DNA of 21,867 bases from Gudongella sp964607545 (GTDB lineage: Bacteria; Bacillota; Clostridia; Tissierellales; Tissierellaceae): contig CAZSLV010000030.1 in assembly GCA_964607545.1 (NCBI GenBank), positions 1 through 21,867 on the forward strand. The letters run 5' to 3'. The position numbers and the translations under genes were made by a program. The notes under the pieces were generated by a model. That model made no database searches and was not told the origin of the DNA. It was given only the letters and a program-made list of their open reading frames with translations. Within the stretch, counting starts at the first letter, position 1; every line of letters begins with the position of its first letter. This document shows positions 6,848 to 15,001 of this stretch, piece by piece.

Positions 6848-8404
6848 ATGAATAAGAGAACTATTCTTTTCTTATTTTTATTCTTAATTACTATAAACAT
6901 CTTATCAGGATGTGGCAATGAAGAAATGAATATTGAGAGTCTAGAAGCTATTGAAGATTCAAATTTAAAGGGATCATCCCCTCTTAATATTGATATATTA
7001 AATTCGGATAAATATAAGGAAGAAATAGGAATTTATATAAAAAATTTACATCCAGACATTGATTTAAACAAGGCAAACTATGAATTTGGGGATTTAGATG
7101 GAGATTTAGTGCCAGAACTTATTTTATATATAGAAAGGGACCCAGAGGATTTAAACGACCAAGGGCAACTTATAGTATATAAGGTGGAGGGTTCCGAGTA
7201 CAAAGAATTAGATAGAAAAGATATGAACTATGATAATTCCAACTACCTTATAAAAATTGGCAAGGTATCTAATGACCAAGTAGGGGTATTTTTAATGAAC
7301 CAAGTTGGCCTTAAGGCAGGGGTAACCTATGCCTATGTGGTAGAAAACAATAAGTTAAAGAGTATCTTAAATCCACTTAGGATTAACCTTATTTCCTATA
7401 ATACTCTAGATACAATTGAAGATATAGATGGGGATGGGGTAGTAGACTTTGGAATCCTAACAATTGACCCAGAAACAGAAGAAACAAACCCTTTAGATGC
7501 AGAAAAAATCATCCTTTGGTATAAGTGGGATGGAATTGATGGGGGGACTTTTCTAAGAAAGGATAAGTTAAATGAAAAATCTAAGATTTTACCTAGGCTA
7601 GGAAGACAAAGAGACCCTATTAACCCTGGAAGTGAGGACTTTCTAGAAATTCTTAGTGCTAATAGGGATGTGTATTCTAAACTAGACTTATCATCCTTAC
7701 TAAGTTCACATATTAAAATTTTAGAAATGAATGCAAGTTATCATGCTTTAGATATAGCAGCCTTATTTTCAAAGTATACTAAGGCTACATCCTTGCTAAA
7801 CTTAATAGAAGATAATAATTTAAGTGAAAATAGGATTAATGAAGTTTCCTATTTAAGTAGAGAAAGAGTCCTAGATGAAGAAGTAGACTTAAAAGAAATG
7901 CTAATTAAAAACTTAAACCTAGGCTATAGCCTAAGTCTAGACCAGGGTAGGTATATTTATAAGCCTAACTACTTTATGTTTTCAAATGAGTATACAAAAT
8001 CTCTTAACAAGGAGTTAAAGGGATATCTATCTATAATGACAAAGTTTAATGACCTCCCCTATCTAAATAAGGATAAGCTCCTTATAAGTAAGATGGACTT
8101 GGGTAAGAGATTAGTAGAACTTGAAAACTTCAGGCTAACCTACCCCTATTCAGACCACTTGGAAAATGTAAATAAGCTTTACAATGAATACCTAAGGGCC
8201 CTTTTGTTAAATACTAAAGATGGCCACCTACCACTAGATTCTCTAGTTTCTGAAAAAGATTTAAATCAGTTGGTAGATTTAATAAACTCCTACCCTGAAA
8301 CTTACTTTGCTCAAGTTGTAAGTGACTTTCAAAGAGCCTTAAAGGAAAACCAAGGTGTCCTTAATTTAAAAATCCAAGATCAAGTTTTAGAATCTATAAG
8401 ATAA
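6848..8404 (+). CDS. Lipoprotein of unknown function with VCBS/FG-GAP-like repeats
   Basis: This 518-residue protein is the only plus-strand gene. It has a lipoprotein signal with lipobox LSGC (Cys22). Two Asp-rich motifs, DLDGDLVPE (82-90) and DIDGDGVVD (192-200), resemble the calcium-binding turns of FG-GAP/VCBS beta-propeller repeats, with beta-rich sequence between them. The second half (from about 250) is mostly helical and charged, without a motif I recognise. The ATG at 6848 is chosen over the TTG at 6842 because AAGGAG (6835-6840) is 7 nt from it and only 1 nt from the TTG. It is transcribed divergently from the metal-resistance operon and ends in its own terminator. It probably sits on the outer face of the membrane; its role is unknown. 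The exported protein at 21156-21839 carries similar Asp motifs. Confidence 0.75.
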   Translation: MNKRTILFLFLFLITINILSGCGNEEMNIESLEAIEDSNLKGSSPLNIDILNSDKYKEEIGIYIKNLHPDIDLNKANYEFGDLDGDLVPELILYIERDPEDLNDQGQLIVYKVEGSEYKELDRKDMNYDNSNYLIKIGKVSNDQVGVFLMNQVGLKAGVTYAYVVENNKLKSILNPLRINLISYNTLDTIEDIDGDGVVDFGILTIDPETEETNPLDAEKIILWYKWDGIDGGTFLRKDKLNEKSKILPRLGRQRDPINPGSEDFLEILSANRDVYSKLDLSSLLSSHIKILEMNASYHALDIAALFSKYTKATSLLNLIEDNNLSENRINEVSYLSRERVLDEEVDLKEMLIKNLNLGYSLSLDQGRYIYKPNYFMFSNEYTKSLNKELKGYLSIMTKFNDLPYLNKDKLLISKMDLGKRLVELENFRLTYPYSDHLENVNKLYNEYLRALLLNTKDGHLPLDSLVSEKDLNQLVDLINSYPETYFAQVVSDFQRALKENQGVLNLKIQDQVLESIR

Positions 8405-8438
8405 ACCTGCTAAATTAGCAGGTTTATCTTTGTTTTAT
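8403..8438 (+). terminator. Rho-independent terminator of the 6848 lipoprotein gene
   Basis: The perfect 9-bp stem AAACCTGCT/AGCAGGTTT with loop AAATT (8403-8425) is followed by the T-rich ATCTTTGTTTT. It overlaps the stop codons of both convergent genes and may also slow transcription from the minus strand, where the tail TTTATCTTAT is weaker. Confidence 0.85.
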
Positions 8439-9743
8439 TAGAATTTTTCTTTCCTTAAGATTAGGTGTATTTATACTCTCTTTAGTTTTTTCATCTAGCT
8501 TTTCTTTGGCTAAGGATAGCATAAGCTTTATCCTGTTTTCTTGATTAACTCTAGTTGCCCCTGGGTCATAGTCTATGGGAACAATATTAGCTGAAGGGTA
8601 TATTTTCTTTATATTTGGTATAACTCCCTTTCCTACAATATGGTTGGGTAAGCATCCAAAGGGTTGGGCTACGACTATGTTATCATAACCTGCACCAATT
8701 AATTCCATCATTTCTGCTGGGAGTAACCACCCTTCTCCCATCTTACATCCAAGTCCTATAACATTATCAACCAAGCTTTTTAAGTGATTAAAGGGGGAAG
8801 GTGATATAAAGTTGCTGTAATTTTTTATTGCCTCCCTCATTGATTCTTCTATGGAGCTTAAGTAATCATTAGCCTTTCTCATTAGGAGGCTCTTCCAAAA
8901 GCCCCTCCCATAAAGGTTAAAGTCTATAACCCCATTTTCCACACAATACATTAAAAATCCCATTAAACCTGGCACCATGACCTCACAATTTTCTTCAAAT
9001 AAAAAGTCCTCAAGGTCATTATTGCCAAGGCTAGAAAACTTAATGTAAATTTCACCAACAATTCCAACCTTTATTTTCTTTTCATTGCTTCTTTCTATAG
9101 CTTGGAAAGACTTAACTATTTGTATAATGGTATTTTCTATGTCTTTTTTACTAAATCCTCCCCTATTGTTAAAGTCATTAGTAATTGTCATTATCCATTC
9201 CTTAACTAGGTCACTACTTTGTCCCCTATTTATTTCATAGGGCCTAACTTGGTTATTAAGTAGCATTAAGAGGTCTCCATATATTACAATTGCCATAGCT
9301 TGTTTTAACATGGGAAGGGATACCTTAAAGCCCTTGTTCTTTTCCATCCCTCCTGCATTTAATGAAATAACAGGTATATTTCCATAACCAGATTGGATTA
9401 GGGCCTTTCTTAGTAAGTGAATGTAGTTTGATGCCCTACACCCTCCCCCTGTTTGGGTAATCATTAAGGCTACCCTGTCTAGGTCATAGTCCGAAGAATT
9501 TAGGGCATCTATCATTTGCCCGATAACTAAAAGGGCTGGATAACAAGTGTCGTTGTGGACATTTCTTAAGCCCTCATCCACAACTTCCTGGCCCTTGTTT
9601 TTAAGTATCTTCATATTGTAGCCAAAATTCTTAAAGACCCTTTCTAAAAGAGCAAAGTGAATTGGGGCCATATCAGGGCACAGGATTGTGTAGTCCTTCT
9701 TCATTTCCTTTGTAAACTCTATTTTTTTTACTCTACTTGTCAT
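8424..9743 (-). CDS. 2-hydroxyacyl-CoA dehydratase-like partner of the activase (C-terminal part of the large activase family)
   Basis: The 439-residue protein matches the C-terminal portion of the roughly 1400-residue clostridial activase-like proteins, with a fold related to 2-hydroxyacyl-CoA dehydratase subunits. Candidate iron-sulfur ligands are C22 (ILCPDMAP), C67 (HNDTCYPALL), C102 (TGGGCRASNY), C333 (GLGCKMGEGW) and C364 (AQPFGCLPNH). The ATG at 9743 has GGGAGGT 8 nt upstream; the longer frame from 9782 lacks support. It overlaps the stop of the upstream activase gene by 11 bp, so the two are probably translationally coupled and form one complex. True dehydratases remove water from 2-hydroxyacyl-CoA by a ketyl-radical route. 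No HgdA/HgdB pair or CoA-transferase is nearby, so the real substrate is unknown. Confidence 0.8.
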   Translation of the reverse strand: MTSRVKKIEFTKEMKKDYTILCPDMAPIHFALLERVFKNFGYNMKILKNKGQEVVDEGLRNVHNDTCYPALLVIGQMIDALNSSDYDLDRVALMITQTGGGCRASNYIHLLRKALIQSGYGNIPVISLNAGGMEKNKGFKVSLPMLKQAMAIVIYGDLLMLLNNQVRPYEINRGQSSDLVKEWIMTITNDFNNRGGFSKKDIENTIIQIVKSFQAIERSNEKKIKVGIVGEIYIKFSSLGNNDLEDFLFEENCEVMVPGLMGFLMYCVENGVIDFNLYGRGFWKSLLMRKANDYLSSIEESMREAIKNYSNFISPSPFNHLKSLVDNVIGLGCKMGEGWLLPAEMMELIGAGYDNIVVAQPFGCLPNHIVGKGVIPNIKKIYPSANIVPIDYDPGATRVNQENRIKLMLSLAKEKLDEKTKESINTPNLKERKILIKQR

Positions 9744-12660
9744 CCAATAAGACCTCCCTTTCTCTTTGTGAAATTGCAGCAAGTAGGCTTCTTATCCTAA
9801 TCCTTACTGCACCTAAATTAGTTATTTCATCTATCTTAATACCTGTGTATATCTTCTTATTTTCTTCAAGTATGGCCTTAACCTCATCTGTTGTAATTGC
9901 ATCTAAGCCACAACCAAAGGAAACAAGCTGGATTAATTCCATATCAGGCTTATCTTTAATATAATCTGCTACCCCATATAACCTTGCATGGTAGGTCCAT
10001 TGGTTTAAAATATCAAGGGGTTTCTTTTTAGTTAAGTGGGCTATTGAATCTTCACTTAAAACTATAACATTAAATTCAGTTAACATCTTTGCTATACCAT
10101 GGTTTACTCCTGGGTCTATATGGTAGGGTCTACCTGCTAGAACTATCATTTTCTTTCCTTCTTTTCTCCCTATGGAAATAAACTCTTCTCCAAGACCTTG
10201 TACCTTTTTTAAATAAGCCTTGTACTCCCTAAAGCCCCTGTCTACGGCAAACCTTACTTCATTTAACTTTAAGTTCCTATCCTTTTTCTTAAGGGCCTCA
10301 TATATCTTACTAGATAGTAGCTGCTTATTTTCAAAGCCTACATAATCATAAATAAAATCAATGTTTTCTAATCTTTCAATATTGGCAGCAATCACTTCTG
10401 GATAATATGCAACTACTGGACAGTTAAAATGATTATCTCCCTTTTTCTCATTAATATTATATGTGGCACAAGGGTAAAATATGGTTTCTAAGCCCTGGTC
10501 TATAAGGTATTTTATATGACCATGGACTAATTTTGCAGGAAAACACACAGTATCTGATGGGATGGTGTGCTGGCCCTTTATATATAGGTCCCTGGTTGAA
10601 AAAGGAGACCTTATTACTTCAAAGTTTAACAAGGTAAATACGGTATGCCAAAAAGGAAACATTTCAAATTGATTTAAGACCATGGGAATTCCTATTTTTC
10701 CTCTCTTCCCACTAATTGGCTTATATTCTCTTAAAAGGTTTAGTTTTTCTTCATACATGTCATATTTTTCTTCTGTCTCCTTGTTTTTTATTGGTCTTTC
10801 ACACCTATTACCCCCAATGAACTTTCTTTTATCACCAAAACTATTTACAGTTAAGGAACAAGAGTTCTCACAAAGCCCACAAGTAACTAGCTTAACACTG
10901 TGTTTAAAGTTTAAAAGAGCATCCCTATCAAGGATACTAGACTTACTTTTTCCTTGTTCCTTAGCATAAAGGGCTGCTCCATAGGCCCCCATAAGACCTG
11001 CTATGCTAGGCCGGATAACGCTGTGGCCTATTTCATCTTCAAAGGCCTTTAGGACAGAGTCATTGTAGAAAGTCCCCCCTTGGACTACTATGTTTTCTCC
11101 TAATTCCTTAGCAGAAGAAACTCTAATTACCTTATATATAGCATTTTTAATTACACTAATAGAAAGACCAGCTGAGATATCAGCTATATCAGCCCCATCT
11201 TTTTGAGCTTGCTTTACAGATGAATTCATAAATACGGTGCACCTTGATCCAAGGTCCACAGGGTTATTCGATTTTAAACCAAGTTTTGCAAATTCATCAA
11301 TATTATAGCCCAAGGCCTCGGCAAAGGTTTGTAAAAAAGACCCACAACCAGATGAACATGCTTCATTTAAAAAAATGCTATCTATAATTCCATCCTTGAT
11401 CTTAAAGCACTTTATATCCTGGCCCCCTATATCTATTATAAAGTCCACATTGGGTTTGTATTTCTTAGCAGCTGTATAGTGGGCTATAGTTTCAACAACT
11501 CCAAAGTCAAGGTTAAAGGCATTTAACATTAAGTCTTCTCCATAGCCTGTTACCCCAGAGGATATAATTTTAATATTAGGGTAGGTTTCGTAAAAGTTAA
11601 GCAAAAAGTCCTTTATAATTGGTATGGGGTTACCCCTATTTTGACTATACATTTGACATAAGATATGGTCATCTACATCCATGATTACAGCCTTTATAGT
11701 GGTTGAACCTGCATCAATTCCCAAATATCCCGGTCCAATATAGGTAGCAGGGTCCCTATAATTAACCTTATCCAAGTCGTGCCTAGCATTAAAGGATTCA
11801 TATTCTTTTTTTGAATCAAATAATTTTTTTAAGCCCCCAAAATTCTTAACTGTATCCTTATTTTCTAATTTGCTTATAAGGTCATCTATGTTTACCCTAG
11901 CCCCTATATCAGCTATGGCTGCACCTAGGGCAACAAAGTAAAGAGAGTTTTCTGGGCAAATGCCATTTACAAGTAGGGCCCTGTCAAAGCTTTCTCGAAG
12001 CTGGGAGAAGAATGTTAGGGGTCCACCTAAGTAAACAACCTTACCACTTATCCTCCTACCCTGGGCTAAACCTGCTATAGTTTGGCTAGCTACAGCATCA
12101 AAAATGCTTGCTGCTATGTCTTTTTTACTTGCACCTTGGTTTAGTAGGGGTTGGATATCTGACTTTGCAAAAACTCCACACCTAGAAGCAATAGTGTAAG
12201 TTCTTTCATACCCTCTTGCAAGGTCATTCATTTCAGTTAAATTCACAGACATTAAGGTGGCCATTTGGTCTATAAAGGCCCCAGTCCCACCAGCACATGA
12301 ACCATTCATCCTTACATCCATACCATGGGTTAGAAATATTATCTTAGCATCCTCCCCACCTAATTCTATAACTACATCTGCCCCTTCTAAAGTAGAGTTA
12401 ACAGCTATTCTAGTAGCATATACTTCTTGTATAAAGGGTATGTCAAATCTTTCCGCTAGCCCCATGCCTGCAGAACCAGAAATAGTAAGTATAATCTCCT
12501 TTTCTTCAGGGAATTTATCCTTAATTTCCTTTAACAAGACACCTGTCTTTTCTCTTATTTGCGAAAAATGCCTTTCATAGGATTGAAAAACATTATTGTC
12601 ATAAGAATCTAAAACAACACACTTTAATGTTGTTGACCCAACATCAAGCCCAATTCTCAT
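9733..12660 (-). CDS. Double-domain acyl-CoA dehydratase activase-like protein (BadF/BadG/HgdC ATPase family, plus DUF2229)
   Basis: This 975-residue protein has two ASKHA ATPase modules in tandem. The first opens with GLDVGSTTLK (residues 4-13) and has NGSCAGGTG (C122) and ASRCGVF (C161). The second opens with GIDAGSTTIK (314-323) and has NEACSSGCG (C435) and GSRCTVF (C474). In HgdC the equivalent two cysteines of each subunit hold one [4Fe-4S] cluster at a dimer interface, so both modules could take part in a cluster. A further C594-x2-C-x3-C plus C620 group (TCGLCENSC) follows, then a DUF2229-like region (about 650-960). Family members are oxygen-sensitive ATP-driven electron donors. The ATG at 12660 has AAGGTGATG upstream, and the stop overlaps the partner gene. 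A strong palindrome lies in the leader region. The electron acceptor is presumably the partner gene product. Confidence 0.85.
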   Translation of the reverse strand: MRIGLDVGSTTLKCVVLDSYDNNVFQSYERHFSQIREKTGVLLKEIKDKFPEEKEIILTISGSAGMGLAERFDIPFIQEVYATRIAVNSTLEGADVVIELGGEDAKIIFLTHGMDVRMNGSCAGGTGAFIDQMATLMSVNLTEMNDLARGYERTYTIASRCGVFAKSDIQPLLNQGASKKDIAASIFDAVASQTIAGLAQGRRISGKVVYLGGPLTFFSQLRESFDRALLVNGICPENSLYFVALGAAIADIGARVNIDDLISKLENKDTVKNFGGLKKLFDSKKEYESFNARHDLDKVNYRDPATYIGPGYLGIDAGSTTIKAVIMDVDDHILCQMYSQNRGNPIPIIKDFLLNFYETYPNIKIISSGVTGYGEDLMLNAFNLDFGVVETIAHYTAAKKYKPNVDFIIDIGGQDIKCFKIKDGIIDSIFLNEACSSGCGSFLQTFAEALGYNIDEFAKLGLKSNNPVDLGSRCTVFMNSSVKQAQKDGADIADISAGLSISVIKNAIYKVIRVSSAKELGENIVVQGGTFYNDSVLKAFEDEIGHSVIRPSIAGLMGAYGAALYAKEQGKSKSSILDRDALLNFKHSVKLVTCGLCENSCSLTVNSFGDKRKFIGGNRCERPIKNKETEEKYDMYEEKLNLLREYKPISGKRGKIGIPMVLNQFEMFPFWHTVFTLLNFEVIRSPFSTRDLYIKGQHTIPSDTVCFPAKLVHGHIKYLIDQGLETIFYPCATYNINEKKGDNHFNCPVVAYYPEVIAANIERLENIDFIYDYVGFENKQLLSSKIYEALKKKDRNLKLNEVRFAVDRGFREYKAYLKKVQGLGEEFISIGRKEGKKMIVLAGRPYHIDPGVNHGIAKMLTEFNVIVLSEDSIAHLTKKKPLDILNQWTYHARLYGVADYIKDKPDMELIQLVSFGCGLDAITTDEVKAILEENKKIYTGIKIDEITNLGAVRIRIRSLLAAISQREREVLLDDK

Positions 12661-12711
12661 CTCATCACCTTATCCTTCTCTATATCTAAACTTATGCCTA
12701 AATTCTACTAC

Positions 12712-12737
12712 ATTTTTGTATAAGTGTATACAAAAAT
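12712..12737 (-). promoter_or_regulatory. Perfect 11-bp inverted repeat, candidate operator of the activase operon
   Basis: ATTTTTGTATA (12712-12722), spacer AGTG, then TATACAAAAAT (12727-12737) forms a perfect 26-bp dyad 52-77 bp upstream of the activase start. A second pair of arms, CTATATCTA (12680-12688) and TAGATATAG (12737-12745), surrounds it. It resembles a binding site for a dimeric GntR- or TetR-like regulator; no candidate regulator is adjacent. Promoter hexamers here are not clear. Confidence 0.55.
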
Positions 12738-12794
12738 AGATATAGAATAATACTCTTATCCTATACCCATTTATTTATAATTGATTAAGTTTTC

Positions 12795-14246
12795 CTACCC
12801 TCTTTGGTAGTTTGGAGATTCCTTTGTAATTGTTATATGGTGGGGGTGGTTTTCTACTAGGGTAGCTGAAGATATCTTAATCATCTTAGCCTTTTCCTTA
12901 AGTTCTTCTATGTTTCCTGCTCCCACATACCCCATACCGGATTTTAAACCACCAATTAGCTGGTAAACTACATCTCCAAGCCTACCCTTGTAGTGGACCC
13001 TTCCTTCTACACCTTCGGGTACATACTTCTTAGTATCTTCTTGGAAGTACCTATCCTTACTTCCTGAATCCATAGCCCCCATGGACCCCATGCCCCTATA
13101 TTCCTTATACCTTCTTCCTTCAAATAAAACTTCTTCACCAGGGCTTTCCTCTGTGCCTGCAAACATAGATCCAGCCATTATAACATTTGCCCCAGCAGCA
13201 ATTGCCTTAGTAAGGTCTCCTGAGTACTTTATTCCTCCATCTGCTATTACAGGTACCCCCGTGCCTTCTGCTGCCCTAGCACAGTTCATAATTGCTGTAA
13301 TTTGTGGAACTCCAATCCCTGTAACAACCCTTGTTGTACAAATTGACCCAGGCCCAATTCCAACCTTAACAGCATCTACACCTGCTTCTATTAAGTCCTT
13401 GGTAGCTTCAGCAGTTGCTATATTTCCTGCTATCACTTGAAGGTTTGGATAATTAGCCTTTATTAACTTAACTGCTTCAATAACCCCCTTAGAGTGGCCA
13501 TGAGCAGTGTCTAAAACTATAACATCAACTTGGCTTTTAACAAGAGCTGCAACCCTTTCCATCATATCAGCTGTTACACCAACTGCTGCACCTGTTAAGA
13601 GCCTGTCCTTATGGTCTCTTGCTGAATTGGGAAATTCTATTGATTTTTCTATATCCTTTATAGTAATTAAGCCAATAAGTTTAAAGTCATCATCAACTAG
13701 GGGAAGTTTTTCAATCTTGTGTTTTTTAAATATATCCAAGGCTGCATCCATAGTAATTCCTAATCCTGCTGTTACTAGGTTTTCTTTTGTCATAACTTCA
13801 TCAATTTCCCTGTGAACATTTGTTTCAAATCTTATATCCCTATTAGTTAGGATACCTACTAACTTATGGTCCTCATCAACTATGGGTACTCCTGATATCC
13901 TATACCTTTCCATAAGTTCAAGAGCATCTGAAACCTTGTTGTGCCTAGCTAGGTAAAAGGGGTCTGTGATAATTCCATGTTCAGATCTTTTTACCCTATC
14001 AACTTCTAAAGCTTGCTTTTCTATTGACATGTTTTTATGAATAATACCTATGCCACCTTCTCTTGCTATGGCAATAGCCATCTTGGACTCAGTTACTGTA
14101 TCCATACCAGCTGTCATAAGTGGTATATTTAGTTTAATCTTACTTGTTAAATATGTTGATACATTAGTGTTTTTAGGTAAGACTTCAGACTTACCTGGCA
14201 ATAACAATACATCATCAAAGGTTAGACCCTCTCCAACAAATTCCAA
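12795..14246 (-). CDS. guaB: IMP dehydrogenase
   Basis: This enzyme oxidises IMP to XMP with NAD+, the committed step of GTP synthesis. The 483-residue length is typical. Seen in order are FVGEGLTFDDVLLLPG at the N-terminus, two CBS domains (about 94-200), DTAHGHS (246-252), and the active-site loop GPGSICTTRVVTG with catalytic Cys303. The flap EYRGMGSMGAM and the RVHYKG segment follow. The start is TTG at 14246, preceded by AGGAGG at ideal spacing. A longer frame to 14312 would place the promoter inside the gene. No guaA or purine gene is adjacent, and no riboswitch-like structure fits in the roughly 38-nt leader. Confidence 0.96.
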   Translation of the reverse strand: MEFVGEGLTFDDVLLLPGKSEVLPKNTNVSTYLTSKIKLNIPLMTAGMDTVTESKMAIAIAREGGIGIIHKNMSIEKQALEVDRVKRSEHGIITDPFYLARHNKVSDALELMERYRISGVPIVDEDHKLVGILTNRDIRFETNVHREIDEVMTKENLVTAGLGITMDAALDIFKKHKIEKLPLVDDDFKLIGLITIKDIEKSIEFPNSARDHKDRLLTGAAVGVTADMMERVAALVKSQVDVIVLDTAHGHSKGVIEAVKLIKANYPNLQVIAGNIATAEATKDLIEAGVDAVKVGIGPGSICTTRVVTGIGVPQITAIMNCARAAEGTGVPVIADGGIKYSGDLTKAIAAGANVIMAGSMFAGTEESPGEEVLFEGRRYKEYRGMGSMGAMDSGSKDRYFQEDTKKYVPEGVEGRVHYKGRLGDVVYQLIGGLKSGMGYVGAGNIEELKEKAKMIKISSATLVENHPHHITITKESPNYQRG

Positions 14247-14290
14247 ATTTATTCCTCCTTTTATTATATAAGACCCCATATTTTCTTTAT

Positions 14291-14319
14291 AATGTAACAA
14301 AAGCCCCTGCATATGTCAA
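14291..14319 (-). promoter_or_regulatory. guaB promoter
   Basis: On the minus strand a perfect TTGACA (14314-14319), a 17-nt spacer, then TACATT (14291-14296). The predicted start lies about 38 nt before the TTG codon. The -35 sits in the loop of the hairpin at 14298-14327. Confidence 0.7.
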
Positions 14320-14327
14320 GGGCTTTG
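14298..14327 (-). terminator. Hairpin between arsR-like gene and guaB, possible weak terminator
   Basis: On the minus strand CAAAGCCC (14327-14320) pairs with GGGCTTTTG (14306-14298) with one bulge, closing a 13-nt loop. The tail TTACATT is poor in T, so termination may be partial. It is the only hairpin found after the ArsR gene. Confidence 0.4.
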
Positions 14328-14394
14328 TGATATTTGAAAAAATGGGCATGGTAAATAATTTGCTTAATTTGATTATTGACTATGTAATATCCTT

Positions 14395-14712
14395 TTAACT
14401 AGGATGCTCGCATACTATCGTAGTATTATGGCAAATACAATCTTCCTTGTCCATAGTTAAGTGATCAAGGTAATCCTTTAGGTCTTCAATTATGGTCCTA
14501 TCAATACTATAGTGCATCCACTTACCACTTTTTCTCCCTATTACTACTCCAGATCTAACAAGGATTTTCATATGATGTGATATAGTAGGCTGAGTTAAGT
14601 CTAGTCCATCTAAAATCTCACAACCACATAATTCACCACATGAAAGCATATCCAGTATTAGCAGCCTGTTCTTGTCTGATAATGCTTTTAAAACTTCCAC
14701 TCTGCGATCCAT
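14395..14712 (-). CDS. ArsR-family regulator (orphan)
   Basis: The 105-residue winged-helix protein has ALSDKNRLLILDML at the N-terminus and SCGELCGCEIL (C25, C29, C31), close to the cysteine trio by which ArsR repressors sense As(III) or Sb(III). The recognition helix is TQPTISHHMKIL (about 40-51). Three further cysteines lie in the C-terminal tail (C92, C94, C101; DCICH...VCEH) and could form a second thiol site. The ATG at 14712 has AAGGAG upstream. No arsenite pump or reductase is adjacent: the downstream gene is guaB with its own promoter. Its targets are probably elsewhere, or it acts only on itself. Arsenic specificity is inferred from the cysteine spacing. Confidence 0.88.
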   Translation of the reverse strand: MDRRVEVLKALSDKNRLLILDMLSCGELCGCEILDGLDLTQPTISHHMKILVRSGVVIGRKSGKWMHYSIDRTIIEDLKDYLDHLTMDKEDCICHNTTIVCEHPS

Positions 14713-14729
14713 TTTTACAACTCCTTAGA

Positions 14730-14755
14730 TTAATATTTATCTATCTGTATGTTAA
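14730..14755 (-). promoter_or_regulatory. Imperfect dyad, possible ArsR operator
   Basis: TTAATATT and its imperfect partner GTATGTTAA bound a 26-nt dyad between the promoter and the arsR-like gene, where an autoregulatory operator would lie. The arms match at 7 of 9 positions, so support is modest. Confidence 0.35.
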
Positions 14756-14756
14756 A

Positions 14757-14786
14757 ATAATAACCTATCTGGGTGGGGTCTGTCAA
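14757..14786 (-). promoter_or_regulatory. Promoter of the arsR-like gene
   Basis: On the minus strand a perfect TTGACA (14781-14786) is followed after 18 nt by TATTAT (14757-14762). Confidence 0.6.
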
Positions 14787-14940
14787 TGAAAATAAGGCTT
14801 TTCTTTTAAATATTTTTGACTTATGTCATATAAAATGACCAGAACCTGCCTATAAGCCGATTATACAAGTATTGAATTACCATATTATTTCTATGTTTTA
14901 AAATGAATAAATTGGATTTTGTTTATTAATTATCAATTGA

Positions 14941-14977
14941 AAATAAAAAAATCCCCTTAAAGAAATCTCTTTAAGGG
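14941..14977 (-). terminator. Rho-independent terminator of the papain-fold gene
   Basis: On the minus strand a perfect 10-bp stem CCCTTAAAGA/TCTTTAAGGG (14977-14954) with a 4-nt loop is followed by GATTTTTTTATTT. It lies 25 nt after the stop codon. Confidence 0.92.
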
Positions 14978-15001
14978 CTGATATAAAATAATGAATAATA
15001 T

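Noticed and set aside
9733..9782. Frameshift joining the two activase genes
   Set aside because: The downstream gene has its own ATG with GGGAGGT at good spacing and the upstream ending is family-like, so a genuine overlapping gene pair is more likely.
14247..14300. Purine riboswitch in the guaB leader
   Set aside because: The leader is only about 38 nt and shows no purine-aptamer motifs.
14247..14312. N-terminal extension of GuaB to 14312
   Set aside because: It has no ribosome binding site, would overlap the promoter, and adds residues outside the normal IMP dehydrogenase start.
14825..14839. GTCAT-N5-ATGAC dyad in the region between the papain-fold gene and the arsR-like gene
   Set aside because: The arms are only 5 bp, the region is AT-rich, and no gene or promoter feature adjoins it.
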